DNA of 64,000 bases from Mesorhizobium sp. B4-1-4 (GTDB lineage Bacteria; Pseudomonadota; Alphaproteobacteria; Rhizobiales; Rhizobiaceae). The position numbers and the translations under genes were made by a program. The stretch's first letter is position 1, and every line of letters begins with the position of its first letter. Under the pieces are notes generated by a model, which was not told the DNA's origin, made no database searches, and was given only the letters and a program-made list of their open reading frames with translations. This document shows positions 26,211 to 34,750 of this stretch, one piece after another. The DNA lies in contig NZ_CP083950.1 in assembly GCF_006439395.2 (NCBI RefSeq), positions 4,126,001-4,190,000 of the forward strand, read 5' to 3'.

Positions 26211-26824
26211 CCAGGAAATTGTCGGAGACACCGTTGGTCCACCCGACAGCGGAGGTACACAATTCGACACTCGGCCGCTGGACCGAGATCGCCGACCGCA
26301 GCCGGGTTTCGGAGAGCGAACTCGGCGACTATTCCTACATGATGCAGGACTGCGCCGTCTGGTGCACGAGGATCGGCAAGTTTGCCAACATTGCGGCAAG
26401 CGTACGCCTCAACGCCACCAACCACCCGACCTGGCGGCCGACGCTGCACCACTTCACCTACCGCGCCTCCGACTATTGGGACGACGCCGAGCACGAGAGC
26501 GAGTTTTTCGCGCAGCGCCGCGCCAAGCGCGTCACCATCGGTCACGACACCTGGCTCGGCCACGGCTCGACCGTGCTGCCCGGCGTCACTGTTGGTGACG
26601 GTGCCGCGGTCGGCGCTGGTGCGGTGGTCTCCAGGGATGTCGCGCCTTACACCATCGTCGCCGGCGTACCGGCAAAGCCGATCCGCGAGCGCTTCGACCG
26701 TCGCACCGCGGAACGCTACCAGGCGCTTGCGTGGTGGGATTGGGACCATGCGAGGCTGCGCGCCTCGCTGGACGATTTCCGCGAGCTCGAAGCGGAAGCC
26801 TTTCTGGAAAAGCACGGCGGATAG
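26207..26824 (+). CDS. Phosphonate-operon hexapeptide acetyltransferase
   Basis: Protein of 205 residues with left-handed beta-helix hexapeptide repeats (VGDGAAVGAGAVVSRDVAPYTIVAG) and the acetyl-CoA-transferase-like block IGHDTWLGHGSTVLPGVTVG. It belongs to the transferase family repeatedly found in phn operons and likened to chloramphenicol/virginiamycin acetyltransferases. A likely role is acetylation of aminoalkylphosphonates to aid their use or detoxify them, as PhnO does with a different fold. Coupled to phnL by a 4-base overlap. Confidence 0.87.
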   Translation: MTRKLSETPLVHPTAEVHNSTLGRWTEIADRSRVSESELGDYSYMMQDCAVWCTRIGKFANIAASVRLNATNHPTWRPTLHHFTYRASDYWDDAEHESEFFAQRRAKRVTIGHDTWLGHGSTVLPGVTVGDGAAVGAGAVVSRDVAPYTIVAGVPAKPIRERFDRRTAERYQALAWWDWDHARLRASLDDFRELEAEAFLEKHGG

Positions 26825-26909
26825 GCCTCCGCCGCACTGTAGGGATCAGCCGGGTTTCACATCCCTGACACAGGACTCGGACAGGACGCCATCTCCCAAG
26901 GAGATCGCC

Positions 26910-27620
26910 ATGCTCGACACTGTCAGACCCTCGCTCGCCGGATTCTTTGCCGGCTACAATCCGACGCCGCCGGCGCACCTTGGCACGCGCTACGATGCAT
27001 CGGGCAACTTTCTCCTCGAGCCCGGCAACACCGTCGTCAGCCATCTGGTCGGCGGCTCGCCCTCCGAAGCGGTGGTGCTGGCCGTGCGCGATCGGATGAC
27101 GGCAATGCCGGATGCCGACCGCCTTGCCTTCACGCCGGTCTCCAGCCTGCACATGACGCTGTTCCAGGGCATCATCGAATATCGCCGCCGCTTGCCTTAC
27201 TGGCCACAGGATGTGCCGCTCGACACCAGCATTGACGCCATGACCCGCCTCTATCTGGAACGCCTGAAGGGTTTCGAAGGCTTGCCTCCCTTCAACATCA
27301 AGGTTATCGAGGTCGTGCCGACCGGCCTTACCGTTGCCGGCGCGACGGACGAGGACGTGCGCATCATGCGCGAATGGCGCGACGCACTCGCGGTGCCGTT
27401 CGGATACCGGCACCCTGATCACGAAACCTACGTCTTTCACATCACCTTCGCTTATCAGATCCAACGGCTTGCGGATGACAGGGCGTCGGCATGGCAGGCG
27501 CTGTTCGACGATTGCCTTGCGCTTTTCGTACGGCAGGCCCCGGTGATCGAGATCAAGCATCCCGCATTCTGTGCGTTCCATGACATGAAGCATTTCGAGG
27601 AACTGCTGGTGCTCGGCTGA
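26910..27620 (+). CDS. 2H-phosphoesterase-like protein (DUF1868 type) in the phn operon
   Basis: Protein of 236 residues from the ATG at 26910 after AAGGAG; the frame is open much further upstream without support. Two His-x-Thr motifs about 100 residues apart (SSLHMTLFQG and YVFHITFAYQ) mark the 2H phosphoesterase superfamily, and GNTVVSHLV near residue 38 is reminiscent of DUF1868 members. 2H enzymes open cyclic phosphates. It lies 85 bases after the acetyltransferase gene and 136 before phnC, in a locus lacking PhnP. It might therefore hydrolyse the 1,2-cyclic phosphate made by PhnJ; this is inference. Confidence 0.78.
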   Translation: MLDTVRPSLAGFFAGYNPTPPAHLGTRYDASGNFLLEPGNTVVSHLVGGSPSEAVVLAVRDRMTAMPDADRLAFTPVSSLHMTLFQGIIEYRRRLPYWPQDVPLDTSIDAMTRLYLERLKGFEGLPPFNIKVIEVVPTGLTVAGATDEDVRIMREWRDALAVPFGYRHPDHETYVFHITFAYQIQRLADDRASAWQALFDDCLALFVRQAPVIEIKHPAFCAFHDMKHFEELLVLG

Positions 27621-27756
27621 TCGTCCCCTCCAAACGCCTGGCGCAGGCCTGTGGGTAGTAACAAAACTGACATCAATCCGACACCGCAGGTTCATGGCGC
27701 TGCGCTAGCGAAGACCCAACAGACCTTCAATCGCGACTGGACTGGAGCCCGGCCCC

Positions 27757-28614
27757 ATGTCAGCTACCTCTGCCACGCTCGAAATCCGCGGTGTCAGCCG
27801 ACGATTTGGCAAGAACACCGCCGTCAGCGACGTCAACATCTCGATCCCGCAGGGTCAGATGGTCGGTATCATTGGCCGTTCCGGCGCTGGCAAGTCGACC
27901 CTTCTTCGCATGATCAACCGTCTTGTCGATCCCAGCCAGGGGTCGATTTTTTTTGACGGCGCCGAGGTCTCCAGGCTGCGTGGTTCGCCACTGCGGCGCT
28001 GGCAGCGCGACTGCGCCATGATCTTCCAGCAGTTCAACCTGGTGCCGCGTCTCGACGTGCTGACCAACGTGCTGCTCGGCAAACTAAACCATCGTTCGAC
28101 CCTGTCCAATCTTCTGGGCATGTTCTCGCGCGCCGAATGCGCCGAGGCGGTCGCGGCGCTGGAACGGCTCGACATCGCGCCCACGGCGCTCCAGCCCGCC
28201 GGCACGTTGTCGGGCGGACAGCAGCAGCGCGTCGCGATAGCCCGCGCCATGATGCAGCAGCCCAAGGTGATCCTCGCCGACGAGCCGATCGCCTCGCTCG
28301 ACCCGCTCAATGCCAAGGTGGTTATGGATTCGCTGCAGGACATCAACCTGCGCGAAGGCATCACCGTCGTCACCAACCTGCACACGCTGGACACCGCCCG
28401 CGCCTATTGCAACCGCATCATCGGCATGGCCGCCGGCAAGGTCGTCTTCGACGGTCCGCCCGAAGAACTCGACCGCGACGCCGTGCGTCTTGTCTACGGC
28501 GCCGATGCCAATGGCAGCGAAATCTCGGAGGCCATCACCTCGACCAGCGTTGCCTACAAACAAAAGATTACCGCATCCGCCGGACCGCTCGAACCCGCTT
28601 TCCCGGGATACTGA
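27757..28614 (+). CDS. phnC: Phosphonate ABC transporter ATPase PhnC
   Basis: ATPase of 285 residues with Walker A GRSGAGKST, the PhnC-type Q-loop IFQQFNLVPRLDVLTNVLLG, signature LSGGQQQRVAIARAM, Walker B VILADEPIASLD and the H-loop at TNLHTLDTA. The insert SNLLGMFSRAECAEA before the signature is characteristic of PhnC. It drives import of phosphonates with PhnD, PhnE and the second PhnE. About 30 residues after GGPPEEL form a C-terminal tail. Preceded by a 136-base gap that could carry an internal promoter. Confidence 0.95.
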   Translation: MSATSATLEIRGVSRRFGKNTAVSDVNISIPQGQMVGIIGRSGAGKSTLLRMINRLVDPSQGSIFFDGAEVSRLRGSPLRRWQRDCAMIFQQFNLVPRLDVLTNVLLGKLNHRSTLSNLLGMFSRAECAEAVAALERLDIAPTALQPAGTLSGGQQQRVAIARAMMQQPKVILADEPIASLDPLNAKVVMDSLQDINLREGITVVTNLHTLDTARAYCNRIIGMAAGKVVFDGPPEELDRDAVRLVYGADANGSEISEAITSTSVAYKQKITASAGPLEPAFPGY

Positions 28615-28623
28615 GCCCATAAT

Positions 28624-28650
28624 CCCGAAAAGTGGAATTCGTTTTTCGGG
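28624..28650. repeat. Short palindrome between phnC and phnD, family 3 fragment
   Basis: CCCGAAAA and TTTTCGGG arms 11 bases apart, followed by AAAGATCATGG. The same tail style (TTTTTCGGAAGAGATCATGG) is seen before the second phnE at about 30800, so both look like remnants of one rhizobial repeat family. Confidence 0.55.
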
Positions 28651-28761
28651 AAAGATCATGGGCCAAGAAAAGCCGTACTGGATCGTCCGCCCGCGTCAAG
28701 GGCACCGTCAAAATCAAGAACGCTGCCGGCGCGGGGCCGGAACCTACAGGAGAGACGTCAT

Positions 28762-29670
28762 ATGTTCAGGAAAATGATTTTTGGCGCCGTTTCGGTGCTC
28801 GCGATGGCCACCAGCATGGCCCATGCCGCCGACATGAAAGAATTCCGCGTCGGCATTCTCGGCGGTGAAAACGAGACCGACCGCCTTCGCAACTACCAGT
28901 GCCTGGCTGACCACCTGAAGACCGAGTTCGGCTTCGAGAAGGTCTCGCTGTTCCCCGCCGCCGACTATGACGGCGTCATCCAGGGCCTGCTCGGCGGCAC
29001 GCTCGACTTCGCCGAGCTCGGCGCTTCCGGCTATGCCAGCGTCTACATCAAGGACCCGAAAGCCGTCACCCCGATCCTCACCACCAAACAGACCGACGGT
29101 TCCACCGGCTATTACTCGATCGGCATGGCGCTGAAGTCCTCGGGCATAAAGGACATCATGTCGGCCAAGGGCAAGAAACTCGGCTACGCCGACCCGGACT
29201 CGACTTCGGGCTATCTGATCCCGCTGACTCAGATTCCGAAGACCACCGGCATGCCGAACGACAGCTTCTTCGCTTCGACCCAGTTCAACGGCGGCCATGA
29301 GAACAACGTTCTGGCCGTGCGCGACGGCAAGGTCGATGTCGCTGTCGACGATTCCTCGGGCATCGGCGACTTCAAGAACGGCTACAGCTCCGGCACCTTC
29401 CACAAGGAAGTCGCCAAGGGTGCCGTCGATCCGAACGACTTCGTCGAAGTCTGGCGCTCGGGCCTGATCCCGAACGGCCCGCTGGTCGTGCGCACCGCGC
29501 TCGGCGACGAGATGACTGCAAAGCTCACGGCCTTCTTCACCGACCTGCCCAAGAAGGACAAGGCTTGCTTCGAAGGCGTCGAAGGCGGCGATTTCACCGG
29601 TTACGTTCCGGTGAAGCCGGACTTCTACAGCGTCATCGTCGAAGCCCGTAAGGCAGCCATCGGCGGCTGA
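28762..29670 (+). CDS. phnD: Periplasmic phosphonate-binding protein PhnD
   Basis: Protein of 302 residues. The signal peptide MFRKMIFGAVSVLAMATSMA is cleaved near AHA|ADMKEF. The family signatures FRVGILGGENETDRLRNY and the ligand loop DPDSTSGYLIPL (Ser/Thr hydroxyls and backbone that hold the phosphonate group) are present. VDVAVDDSSGIG is also typical. It captures alkyl- and aminoalkylphosphonates for the permeases encoded downstream. Followed by a terminator-like hairpin with a T-run, so more PhnD than PhnE is expected. Confidence 0.94.
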   Translation: MFRKMIFGAVSVLAMATSMAHAADMKEFRVGILGGENETDRLRNYQCLADHLKTEFGFEKVSLFPAADYDGVIQGLLGGTLDFAELGASGYASVYIKDPKAVTPILTTKQTDGSTGYYSIGMALKSSGIKDIMSAKGKKLGYADPDSTSGYLIPLTQIPKTTGMPNDSFFASTQFNGGHENNVLAVRDGKVDVAVDDSSGIGDFKNGYSSGTFHKEVAKGAVDPNDFVEVWRSGLIPNGPLVVRTALGDEMTAKLTAFFTDLPKKDKACFEGVEGGDFTGYVPVKPDFYSVIVEARKAAIGG

Positions 29671-29682
29671 TGATGAAATCGG

Positions 29683-29713
29683 AAAGGGCGGTGCTGAAAG
29701 CGCCGCCCTTTTT
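29683..29713 (+). terminator. Rho-independent-type terminator/attenuator between phnD and phnE
   Basis: AAAGGGCGG and its complement CCGCCCTTT form a GC-rich stem around TGCTGAAAGCG, followed by a run of T. Located 13 bases after the phnD stop and before phnE. Partial read-through would lower permease expression relative to the binding protein. Confidence 0.75.
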
Positions 29714-29725
29714 GCATCCCCGATC

Positions 29726-30682
29726 ATGACCCTTTCCGTTCCCGCCCCTTCCGGCGCCCCCCACCAGATGGCTGATGCCTGGCGACGCCAGACGTCGCTT
29801 CGCCGCTTCTATACGGCGTTGGGCGTCGCCCTGCTGCTCGTGGCGATGTTCGCCAGCATGTGGTTCGCCGACGAAGCCAATGCCGGGCATTTCTTCGACC
29901 GGCTGCCCCACCTTCTGGATTTCCTGAGCTGGCTTGTTCCCAAGGATTGGAACGACGTCTGGCGGGCCCTGTTCGACATCGCCTCGCCACATGATACCGG
30001 CACCCAGGAATTCAACTTCCCGCTCGGCCGCGTCTATATCTGGGGCGGGTTCTACGTCCCCGAATATTTCGAGCTGATGCTGACCACCGTGAATGTGGCG
30101 CTGGTCTCGACCTTCGTCGGCTTCGTCTTTGCCGTGCCGTTCTCCTTCATCGCGGCGCGCAATCTGACGCCCCATCCGGTGCTGCGGCTGATCGTCAAGC
30201 GGTTCATGGAACTGCTGCGCGCCTTCCCCGAGATCGTCATCGCCGGCCTGTTCGCGGCCATCGTCTCGATCGGTCCGATCGCCGCCATCATCGCCATCGG
30301 CCTGCACTCCATCGGCGCATTGGGCAAGCTGTTCTACGAGATCAACGAGAACATCGACATGCGTCCCGAGGAGGGCCTGCGCGCCGTCGGCGCCAACTGG
30401 TTCGAGCGGGTGCGCTTCGCCGACCTGCCGCAAGTGCTGCCCAATTTCATGTCCTACACGCTGCTCAGAATTGAGATCAACGTGCGCGCTTCGACCATCA
30501 TCGGCGCGGTCGGCGGCGGCGGTATCGGTGAGGAACTGAAGCTCTCCATCTCGCGCGGCTTCGGCGCCAAGACGCTGGCGCTGGTCCTGCTCCTGTTCAC
30601 CACCATCTTCCTCGTCGACCAGTTCTCTGCCTGGCTGCGCCGCAAGCTGGTGGGCGAACAGGCCTTTATGATGAACGCCTAG
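29726..30682 (+). CDS. phnE: Phosphonate ABC transporter permease PhnE (first copy)
   Basis: Inner-membrane permease of 318 residues. One span near residues 28-48 (FYTALGVALLLVAMFASMWF) is followed by an extracytoplasmic segment of about 70 residues and then a core of 4-5 spans. PhnE motifs are ALGKLFYEINENIDMRPEEG and INVRASTIIGAVGGGGIGEEL. It pairs with the second PhnE encoded at 30840. The start is within 13 bases of the preceding hairpin. Confidence 0.93.
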   Translation: MTLSVPAPSGAPHQMADAWRRQTSLRRFYTALGVALLLVAMFASMWFADEANAGHFFDRLPHLLDFLSWLVPKDWNDVWRALFDIASPHDTGTQEFNFPLGRVYIWGGFYVPEYFELMLTTVNVALVSTFVGFVFAVPFSFIAARNLTPHPVLRLIVKRFMELLRAFPEIVIAGLFAAIVSIGPIAAIIAIGLHSIGALGKLFYEINENIDMRPEEGLRAVGANWFERVRFADLPQVLPNFMSYTLLRIEINVRASTIIGAVGGGGIGEELKLSISRGFGAKTLALVLLLFTTIFLVDQFSAWLRRKLVGEQAFMMNA

Positions 30683-30691
30683 AGCCGGATG

Positions 30692-30794
30692 ATTTCAGGT
30701 CGAGTCGACCTGAAATCTGAATCCGTCTCTAAATCAAAAAGTTAGAGCATGATGTCGTCCGAAAACCGCTTCACACTTTTCGGCATCATGCTCT
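30692..30794. repeat. Palindromic repeat pair, family 3, between the two phnE genes
   Basis: ATTTCAGGTC/GACCTGAAAT arms (30692-30716) are followed by a second palindrome AGAGCATGATG...CATCATGCTCT (30744-30794). Both units are short rhizobial-style intergenic repeats. They fill most of the 157-base gap between the permease genes. Confidence 0.75.
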
Positions 30795-30839
30795 AGACCG
30801 TTTTTCGGAAGAGATCATGGTCAACCAGAAAGACAAGAC

Positions 30840-32207
30840 ATGGCCGCGATGACCGCCGACGAAATCCTGTCGATCGAGGAGCGTTACCCGCAGGTGTTCC
30901 GTCGCCCGGCCTACAAGCGCTACGGCCCGCTGTTCCTGGTCACGGGCACAATGCTGTACCTCGTCTATGCGATGTGGTTCTTCAGCCTGCCTCAGGTGCT
31001 AAGGGAATCGCACTGGGAGCGCCTGCCGCTCTTCCTTACACAGTGGATCAGCTACGATCTGCAGCCGGAATTCCGTCTTGATCAACCCGAGATCACGCCA
31101 AAATATCCGCGCTTCTCAGCCCTTGGCGATAATCCGAACCCCGACTGGGTGATCAGGAACCCGGACGGCACTTTCACCGTGCAAATAGATGGGCCGGCAA
31201 AATCCGTCACCTTCGACAAGACGCAGGCGACGATTACCGCCCACGGCCAGACGGTTCCCGTCTCGCTGACCAGTGGCAAGCCGGTGGTCGAGGGCCAGGT
31301 GCCGGACTGGATCACCGCGCATGATGACGAGGTGGTGGCCAGTATGGGCTTCGTTGGCGAGGTTCGCGTCACCGTCGATCGGGTCAAGGTGCGCAAGCGC
31401 TTCCTCGGCTGGGCGAATTTCGTCTTCGACACACGCTCGCCCTTCTTCGGCAAGCCCGCCGGCGAAGTGATCTCGCTGATCGTATCGGGCCCTGAACTGA
31501 AGCCGGGCACTTCGAACCTCGCGCTTGCCGGCGACAACATCTGGAACAACGCCCAATGGCAGCACGGCGATGTCTGGACGAAGCTGCTGCAGACCATCGT
31601 CATGGCGTTTCTCGGCACGCTGCTCGGCGGCATCGTCGCCTTCCCGCTGGCCTTCTTCGCCGCCCGCAACATCACGCCGAGCGGCGCGCTCAGCCAGGTG
31701 CTCAAGCGCTTCTTCGACTTCATGCGCTCCGTCGACATGCTGATCTGGGCGCTGTTCTTCACCCGCGCCTTCGGCCCCGGGCCGCTGGCCGGCAGCGCGG
31801 CGATCTTCTTCACCGAGATCGGCACGCTCGGCAAAGTCTATTCGGAAGGTCTTGAGAACATCGACGACAAACCGCGCGAAGGCATCAAGTCGACCGGTGC
31901 CAACGGCCTGCTGGTGCAGCGTTATGGCGTAATGCCGGAAGTCATACCCATCTTCATCAGCCAGACACTCTACCAATGGGAATCCAACACAAGGGGCGCG
32001 ACCATTATCGGCGCCGTCGGTGCCGGCGGCATCGGCCTGAAATTGTGGGAAGCCATGCGCACCAACTCCAACTGGGCCAACGTCTTCTACATGGTGCTGC
32101 TGATCCTGCTGGTCGTCTTCATCTTCGACAACATCTCGAACTTCCTGCGCCGTAGGCTGAGCCGGACCATCCACGACTACAACAGGATGCAAGCCCGGCA
32201 GGGTTGA
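30840..32207 (+). CDS. phnE: Phosphonate ABC transporter permease PhnE2, long form
   Basis: At 455 residues it is much longer than the about 260-320 residues of usual PhnE. One span (about residues 30-50) is followed by an extracytoplasmic domain of about 185 residues, and then a standard PhnE core of several spans with motifs IGTLGKVYSEGLENIDDKPREG and WESNTRGATIIGAVGAGG. A weak RBS precedes the ATG at 30840. The extra domain contains beta-rich stretches (TFTVQIDGPAKSVTFDKTQA) and might contact PhnD. Heterodimer with the first PhnE is inferred. It is the last phn gene in the window. Confidence 0.9.
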   Translation: MAAMTADEILSIEERYPQVFRRPAYKRYGPLFLVTGTMLYLVYAMWFFSLPQVLRESHWERLPLFLTQWISYDLQPEFRLDQPEITPKYPRFSALGDNPNPDWVIRNPDGTFTVQIDGPAKSVTFDKTQATITAHGQTVPVSLTSGKPVVEGQVPDWITAHDDEVVASMGFVGEVRVTVDRVKVRKRFLGWANFVFDTRSPFFGKPAGEVISLIVSGPELKPGTSNLALAGDNIWNNAQWQHGDVWTKLLQTIVMAFLGTLLGGIVAFPLAFFAARNITPSGALSQVLKRFFDFMRSVDMLIWALFFTRAFGPGPLAGSAAIFFTEIGTLGKVYSEGLENIDDKPREGIKSTGANGLLVQRYGVMPEVIPIFISQTLYQWESNTRGATIIGAVGAGGIGLKLWEAMRTNSNWANVFYMVLLILLVVFIFDNISNFLRRRLSRTIHDYNRMQARQG

Positions 32208-32240
32208 TCAACGCCCTGCTTGGTAGCGGCCCGCGCCGCC

Positions 32241-32425
32241 TTCGTCATCCACGGGCGGAGCAAGGAGCGAAGCGACGCGGCGCAGACCCGAGGATCCATG
32301 CCGTCACCTAAGCCGTAGAATATAGCGATGCAGAATTCTGAACCGTTGCGGAGCATCGAGGTCGCGGCATGGATCCTCGGGTCTCCGCGTCCGCTTCGCT
32401 CCCGCTCCGCCCGTGGATGACGAAG
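32241..32425. repeat. Palindromic intergenic repeat, family 2, copy 2
   Basis: Starts TTCGTCATCCACGGGCGGAG and ends with the inverse CGCCCGTGGATGACGAA. It shares GCGGAGCAAGGAGCGAAGCG and ACGCGGCGCAGACC with the copy at 19941-20110, and has an internal inverted GGCATGGATCC. It fills the gap between two convergent genes. Confidence 0.8.
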
Positions 32426-32433
32426 GGAGGAGC

Positions 32434-33285
32434 CTAAGCCGCCTTCTTCCACCCGTTCCGGATGTGCTTGTAGCCATCCCGATAAACCGCCTCCGGCGTT
32501 TCGGAAAAATCGCGCCACACCTTGGTCGCCGCCGCCAGGTCTTTCAACGAGCGGCCAAAGGCCTCGATCGTCAGCCAGTCGTCGTAGCCACTCTTGCGGA
32601 TGGCCGCGAAAGTCTCCTTCCACTGGATGTTGCCGCGCCCCGGCACGCCGCGATCGTTCTCCGATATGTGGATATGCACGATGTTGCCGCGATGCTTCGT
32701 GTAAGCTCCGATCGGGTCGGCCTCCTCGATGTTGGCGTGGAAAGTGTCGTACATCGCCTTGATGTGCGGGCGGTCGATGGCGTCGATATGCTCCGACAGG
32801 TCCGCCATCGTGTTGACGAGGTAGCATTCGAAACGGTTGAGCGCCTCGAGCCCGATTGTGACGTTCCGCTTTCCGGCATGGTCGCCGATGGCGCGTTGCG
32901 AAGCAATCGAGCGCTTCTTCTCCGCTGCCGTCGGCCCGCTGCCGGAAAAGGCGCCGAGCGTCGAATGCAGCGGTCCGCTCAATGTGCTCGCGCCAAGTGC
33001 ATCGGCGCAATCGACAGCCCATTTCATATAGTCGATTCCCGCCTTGCGCGTTGCCGCGTCGGCCGAGATCAGGTTCATCGCCGGATCGCCCATCGCCGAA
33101 ACCGCGGTCCGCTCCAGCCCGATGCGATCGAGCAACTCGCCCAGTTTCCTGTAGTCGTCGGGCGTGCCGGCGAAGACCGGTATCTCGACGCCGTCGAAGC
33201 CTGTCGCCTTGATGTCGCGAAGCAATGGCTCGTGCTTCTTCGATACCGCCGTCGTCCACAAGAACATGCACATGCCGATTTTCAT
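32434..33285 (-). CDS. TIM-barrel sugar isomerase/epimerase (D-tagatose 3-epimerase type)
   Basis: Protein of 283 residues from the ATG at 33285, which has a strong GGGGAGGAG site; the open frame upstream to 33429 is not needed. Metal and catalytic residues of the ketose 3-epimerase group are in place: Glu in IGLEALNRFECY, Asp/His in AMYDTFHANIEE, His in IVHIHISENDRG and Glu in WLTIEAFG. These enzymes epimerise free ketoses at C3 with Mn2+; keto-sugar acids are also possible. It is third of a minus-strand group with a Gfo/Idh/MocA dehydrogenase and a second TIM barrel, implying a multi-step sugar pathway. Confidence 0.88.
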   Translation of the reverse strand: MKIGMCMFLWTTAVSKKHEPLLRDIKATGFDGVEIPVFAGTPDDYRKLGELLDRIGLERTAVSAMGDPAMNLISADAATRKAGIDYMKWAVDCADALGASTLSGPLHSTLGAFSGSGPTAAEKKRSIASQRAIGDHAGKRNVTIGLEALNRFECYLVNTMADLSEHIDAIDRPHIKAMYDTFHANIEEADPIGAYTKHRGNIVHIHISENDRGVPGRGNIQWKETFAAIRKSGYDDWLTIEAFGRSLKDLAAATKVWRDFSETPEAVYRDGYKHIRNGWKKAA

Positions 33286-33448
33286 CGACGCTCCTCCCCA
33301 CTTTAAGCCCGCCGGGTTTCCAAGCTTCAGATCAGGCCGAGCCAAAATGGTCGTTTCCGGGAACCGGAGCGTACTTTTCGCACGTGAACACCGGAAGCGC
33401 AGGAACAGCCGCTTGCAGGCCGGCATCACCTGAAGATCGGCACGCCGG

Positions 33449-34636
33449 TCAAAGCTTCGTCCACGCTCCGTTTTTCTTGGACGACTTCACGCAGGCCTCG
33501 ATGAAGGCCATACCTTCGACGCCGTCCTCGATGGTCGGGAAGACGACATCCTTTGCCGGCTTGCCGCCCTTGCGGCGCGCCGCGCGGATGGCCCGCGCCG
33601 CTTCCTGATAGATGTTGGCGAAACCTTCGAGATAGCCCTCGGGATGGCCTGACGGCACGCGGCTGACGCGGCCCGCCACCGGCAATGCGCCGGCGCCGTT
33701 GCGGGTGATCAATTGCTTTGGCTGGCCGAAGGGCGTGTACCAGAGATAGTTCGGGTCGGCCTGCACCCATTCCAGCCCGCCCTTCGAGCCATAGATGCGC
33801 AGCTTCAGGCCGTTTTCATGGCCCGGCGCCACCTGGCTTGCCCAGATCATGCCCTTGGCCGGATGCGTTTTTCCGTTCGGCTTGAAGCGCAGCATGACGT
33901 TGACGTTGTCGTCGAGTTGCCGTCCCGGCACGAAGGCATCGAGATCGGCCGACAGGGAGTCCAGCTCCAGTCCGGAAACGAAGCGAGCAAGATTGTAGGC
34001 ATGCGTGCCGATGTCGCCCAGAGCCCCGCCGGCGCCCGCCTGTTTCGGATCGCCGCGCCAGGATGCCTGCTTCTGGCCGGTGGCGGCGAGATCCTCGGTC
34101 AGCCAGTCCTGCGGATATTCGGACTGCACGATACGGATGTCGCCGAGCATGCCCTTGGCCACCATCTCGCGCGCCTGCCGCACCATCGGATAGGCGGTGT
34201 AATTGTGCGTCAGCACGAACACCTTGCCGGTCTTCTCGACGATCGCCGCCAGTTTTTTTGCTTCGGCCAGCGTCGTCGCCAGCGGCTTGTCGCAGATGAC
34301 GTGGATGCCGGCCTCGAGGAAGGCCTTGGCTGCCGGCACGTGGACATTGTTGGGGGTGACGATGGCCACCGCCTCGATACCGTCGGTACGCTTCGCCTCG
34401 GCCTTGGCCATCTCGGCGTAGGACGCATAGCTGCGGTCCGGATCGAGCCCGAGTTCGGCCGCCGAAGACTTGGCGCGGGCGGGGTCGGAAGAGAGTGCAC
34501 CGGCAACCAGCACGAACTCATTGTCCATGCGCGCCGCGATGCGGTGCACCGCGCCGATAAAGGCGCCCTGGCCGCCACCGACCATGCCATAGCGGATCGG
34601 GCCGCCTCCCGTTTCCGACTTCGATGCGCCGACCAT
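33449..34636 (-). CDS. Gfo/Idh/MocA-family sugar dehydrogenase
   Basis: NAD(P)-dependent oxidoreductase of 395 residues. The Rossmann motif GMVGGGQGAFIGAVHRIAA is near residue 17, the catalytic motif with Lys is HVICDKPLATTLAEA, and the second substrate motif is GALGDIGTHAYNLARF, in which Asp and His act in proton transfer. Family members oxidise inositol, 1,5-anhydrofructose or the C3 hydroxyl of glycosides. Its placement between two AP-endonuclease-2-type TIM barrels resembles inositol or 3-keto-glycoside pathways. The N-terminus MVGASKSETGGGPI is a short polar lead. Confidence 0.9.
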   Translation of the reverse strand: MVGASKSETGGGPIRYGMVGGGQGAFIGAVHRIAARMDNEFVLVAGALSSDPARAKSSAAELGLDPDRSYASYAEMAKAEAKRTDGIEAVAIVTPNNVHVPAAKAFLEAGIHVICDKPLATTLAEAKKLAAIVEKTGKVFVLTHNYTAYPMVRQAREMVAKGMLGDIRIVQSEYPQDWLTEDLAATGQKQASWRGDPKQAGAGGALGDIGTHAYNLARFVSGLELDSLSADLDAFVPGRQLDDNVNVMLRFKPNGKTHPAKGMIWASQVAPGHENGLKLRIYGSKGGLEWVQADPNYLWYTPFGQPKQLITRNGAGALPVAGRVSRVPSGHPEGYLEGFANIYQEAARAIRAARRKGGKPAKDVVFPTIEDGVEGMAFIEACVKSSKKNGAWTKL

Positions 34637-34662
34637 TTTTTGTTGTCTCCCTCGTTGTGCTT

Positions 34663-34708
34663 ACCTCCCCTTGAGGGGAGGTCGATCCGCGCAGCGGATC
34701 GGGTGGGG
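34663..34708. repeat. Short palindromic repeat with two hairpins
   Basis: ACCTCCCCTTGAGGGGAGGT is a near-perfect palindrome and is followed by GATCCGCGCAGCGGATC. It lies in the gap between the dehydrogenase and the second TIM barrel gene, and is probably a reduced relative of the family 1 repeat. It may act as an RNA hairpin between cotranscribed genes. Confidence 0.7.
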
Positions 34709-34750
34709 TCGTAGGCCGAAGATCTCGGCCTGAACCTATCCCTCCCGGCG

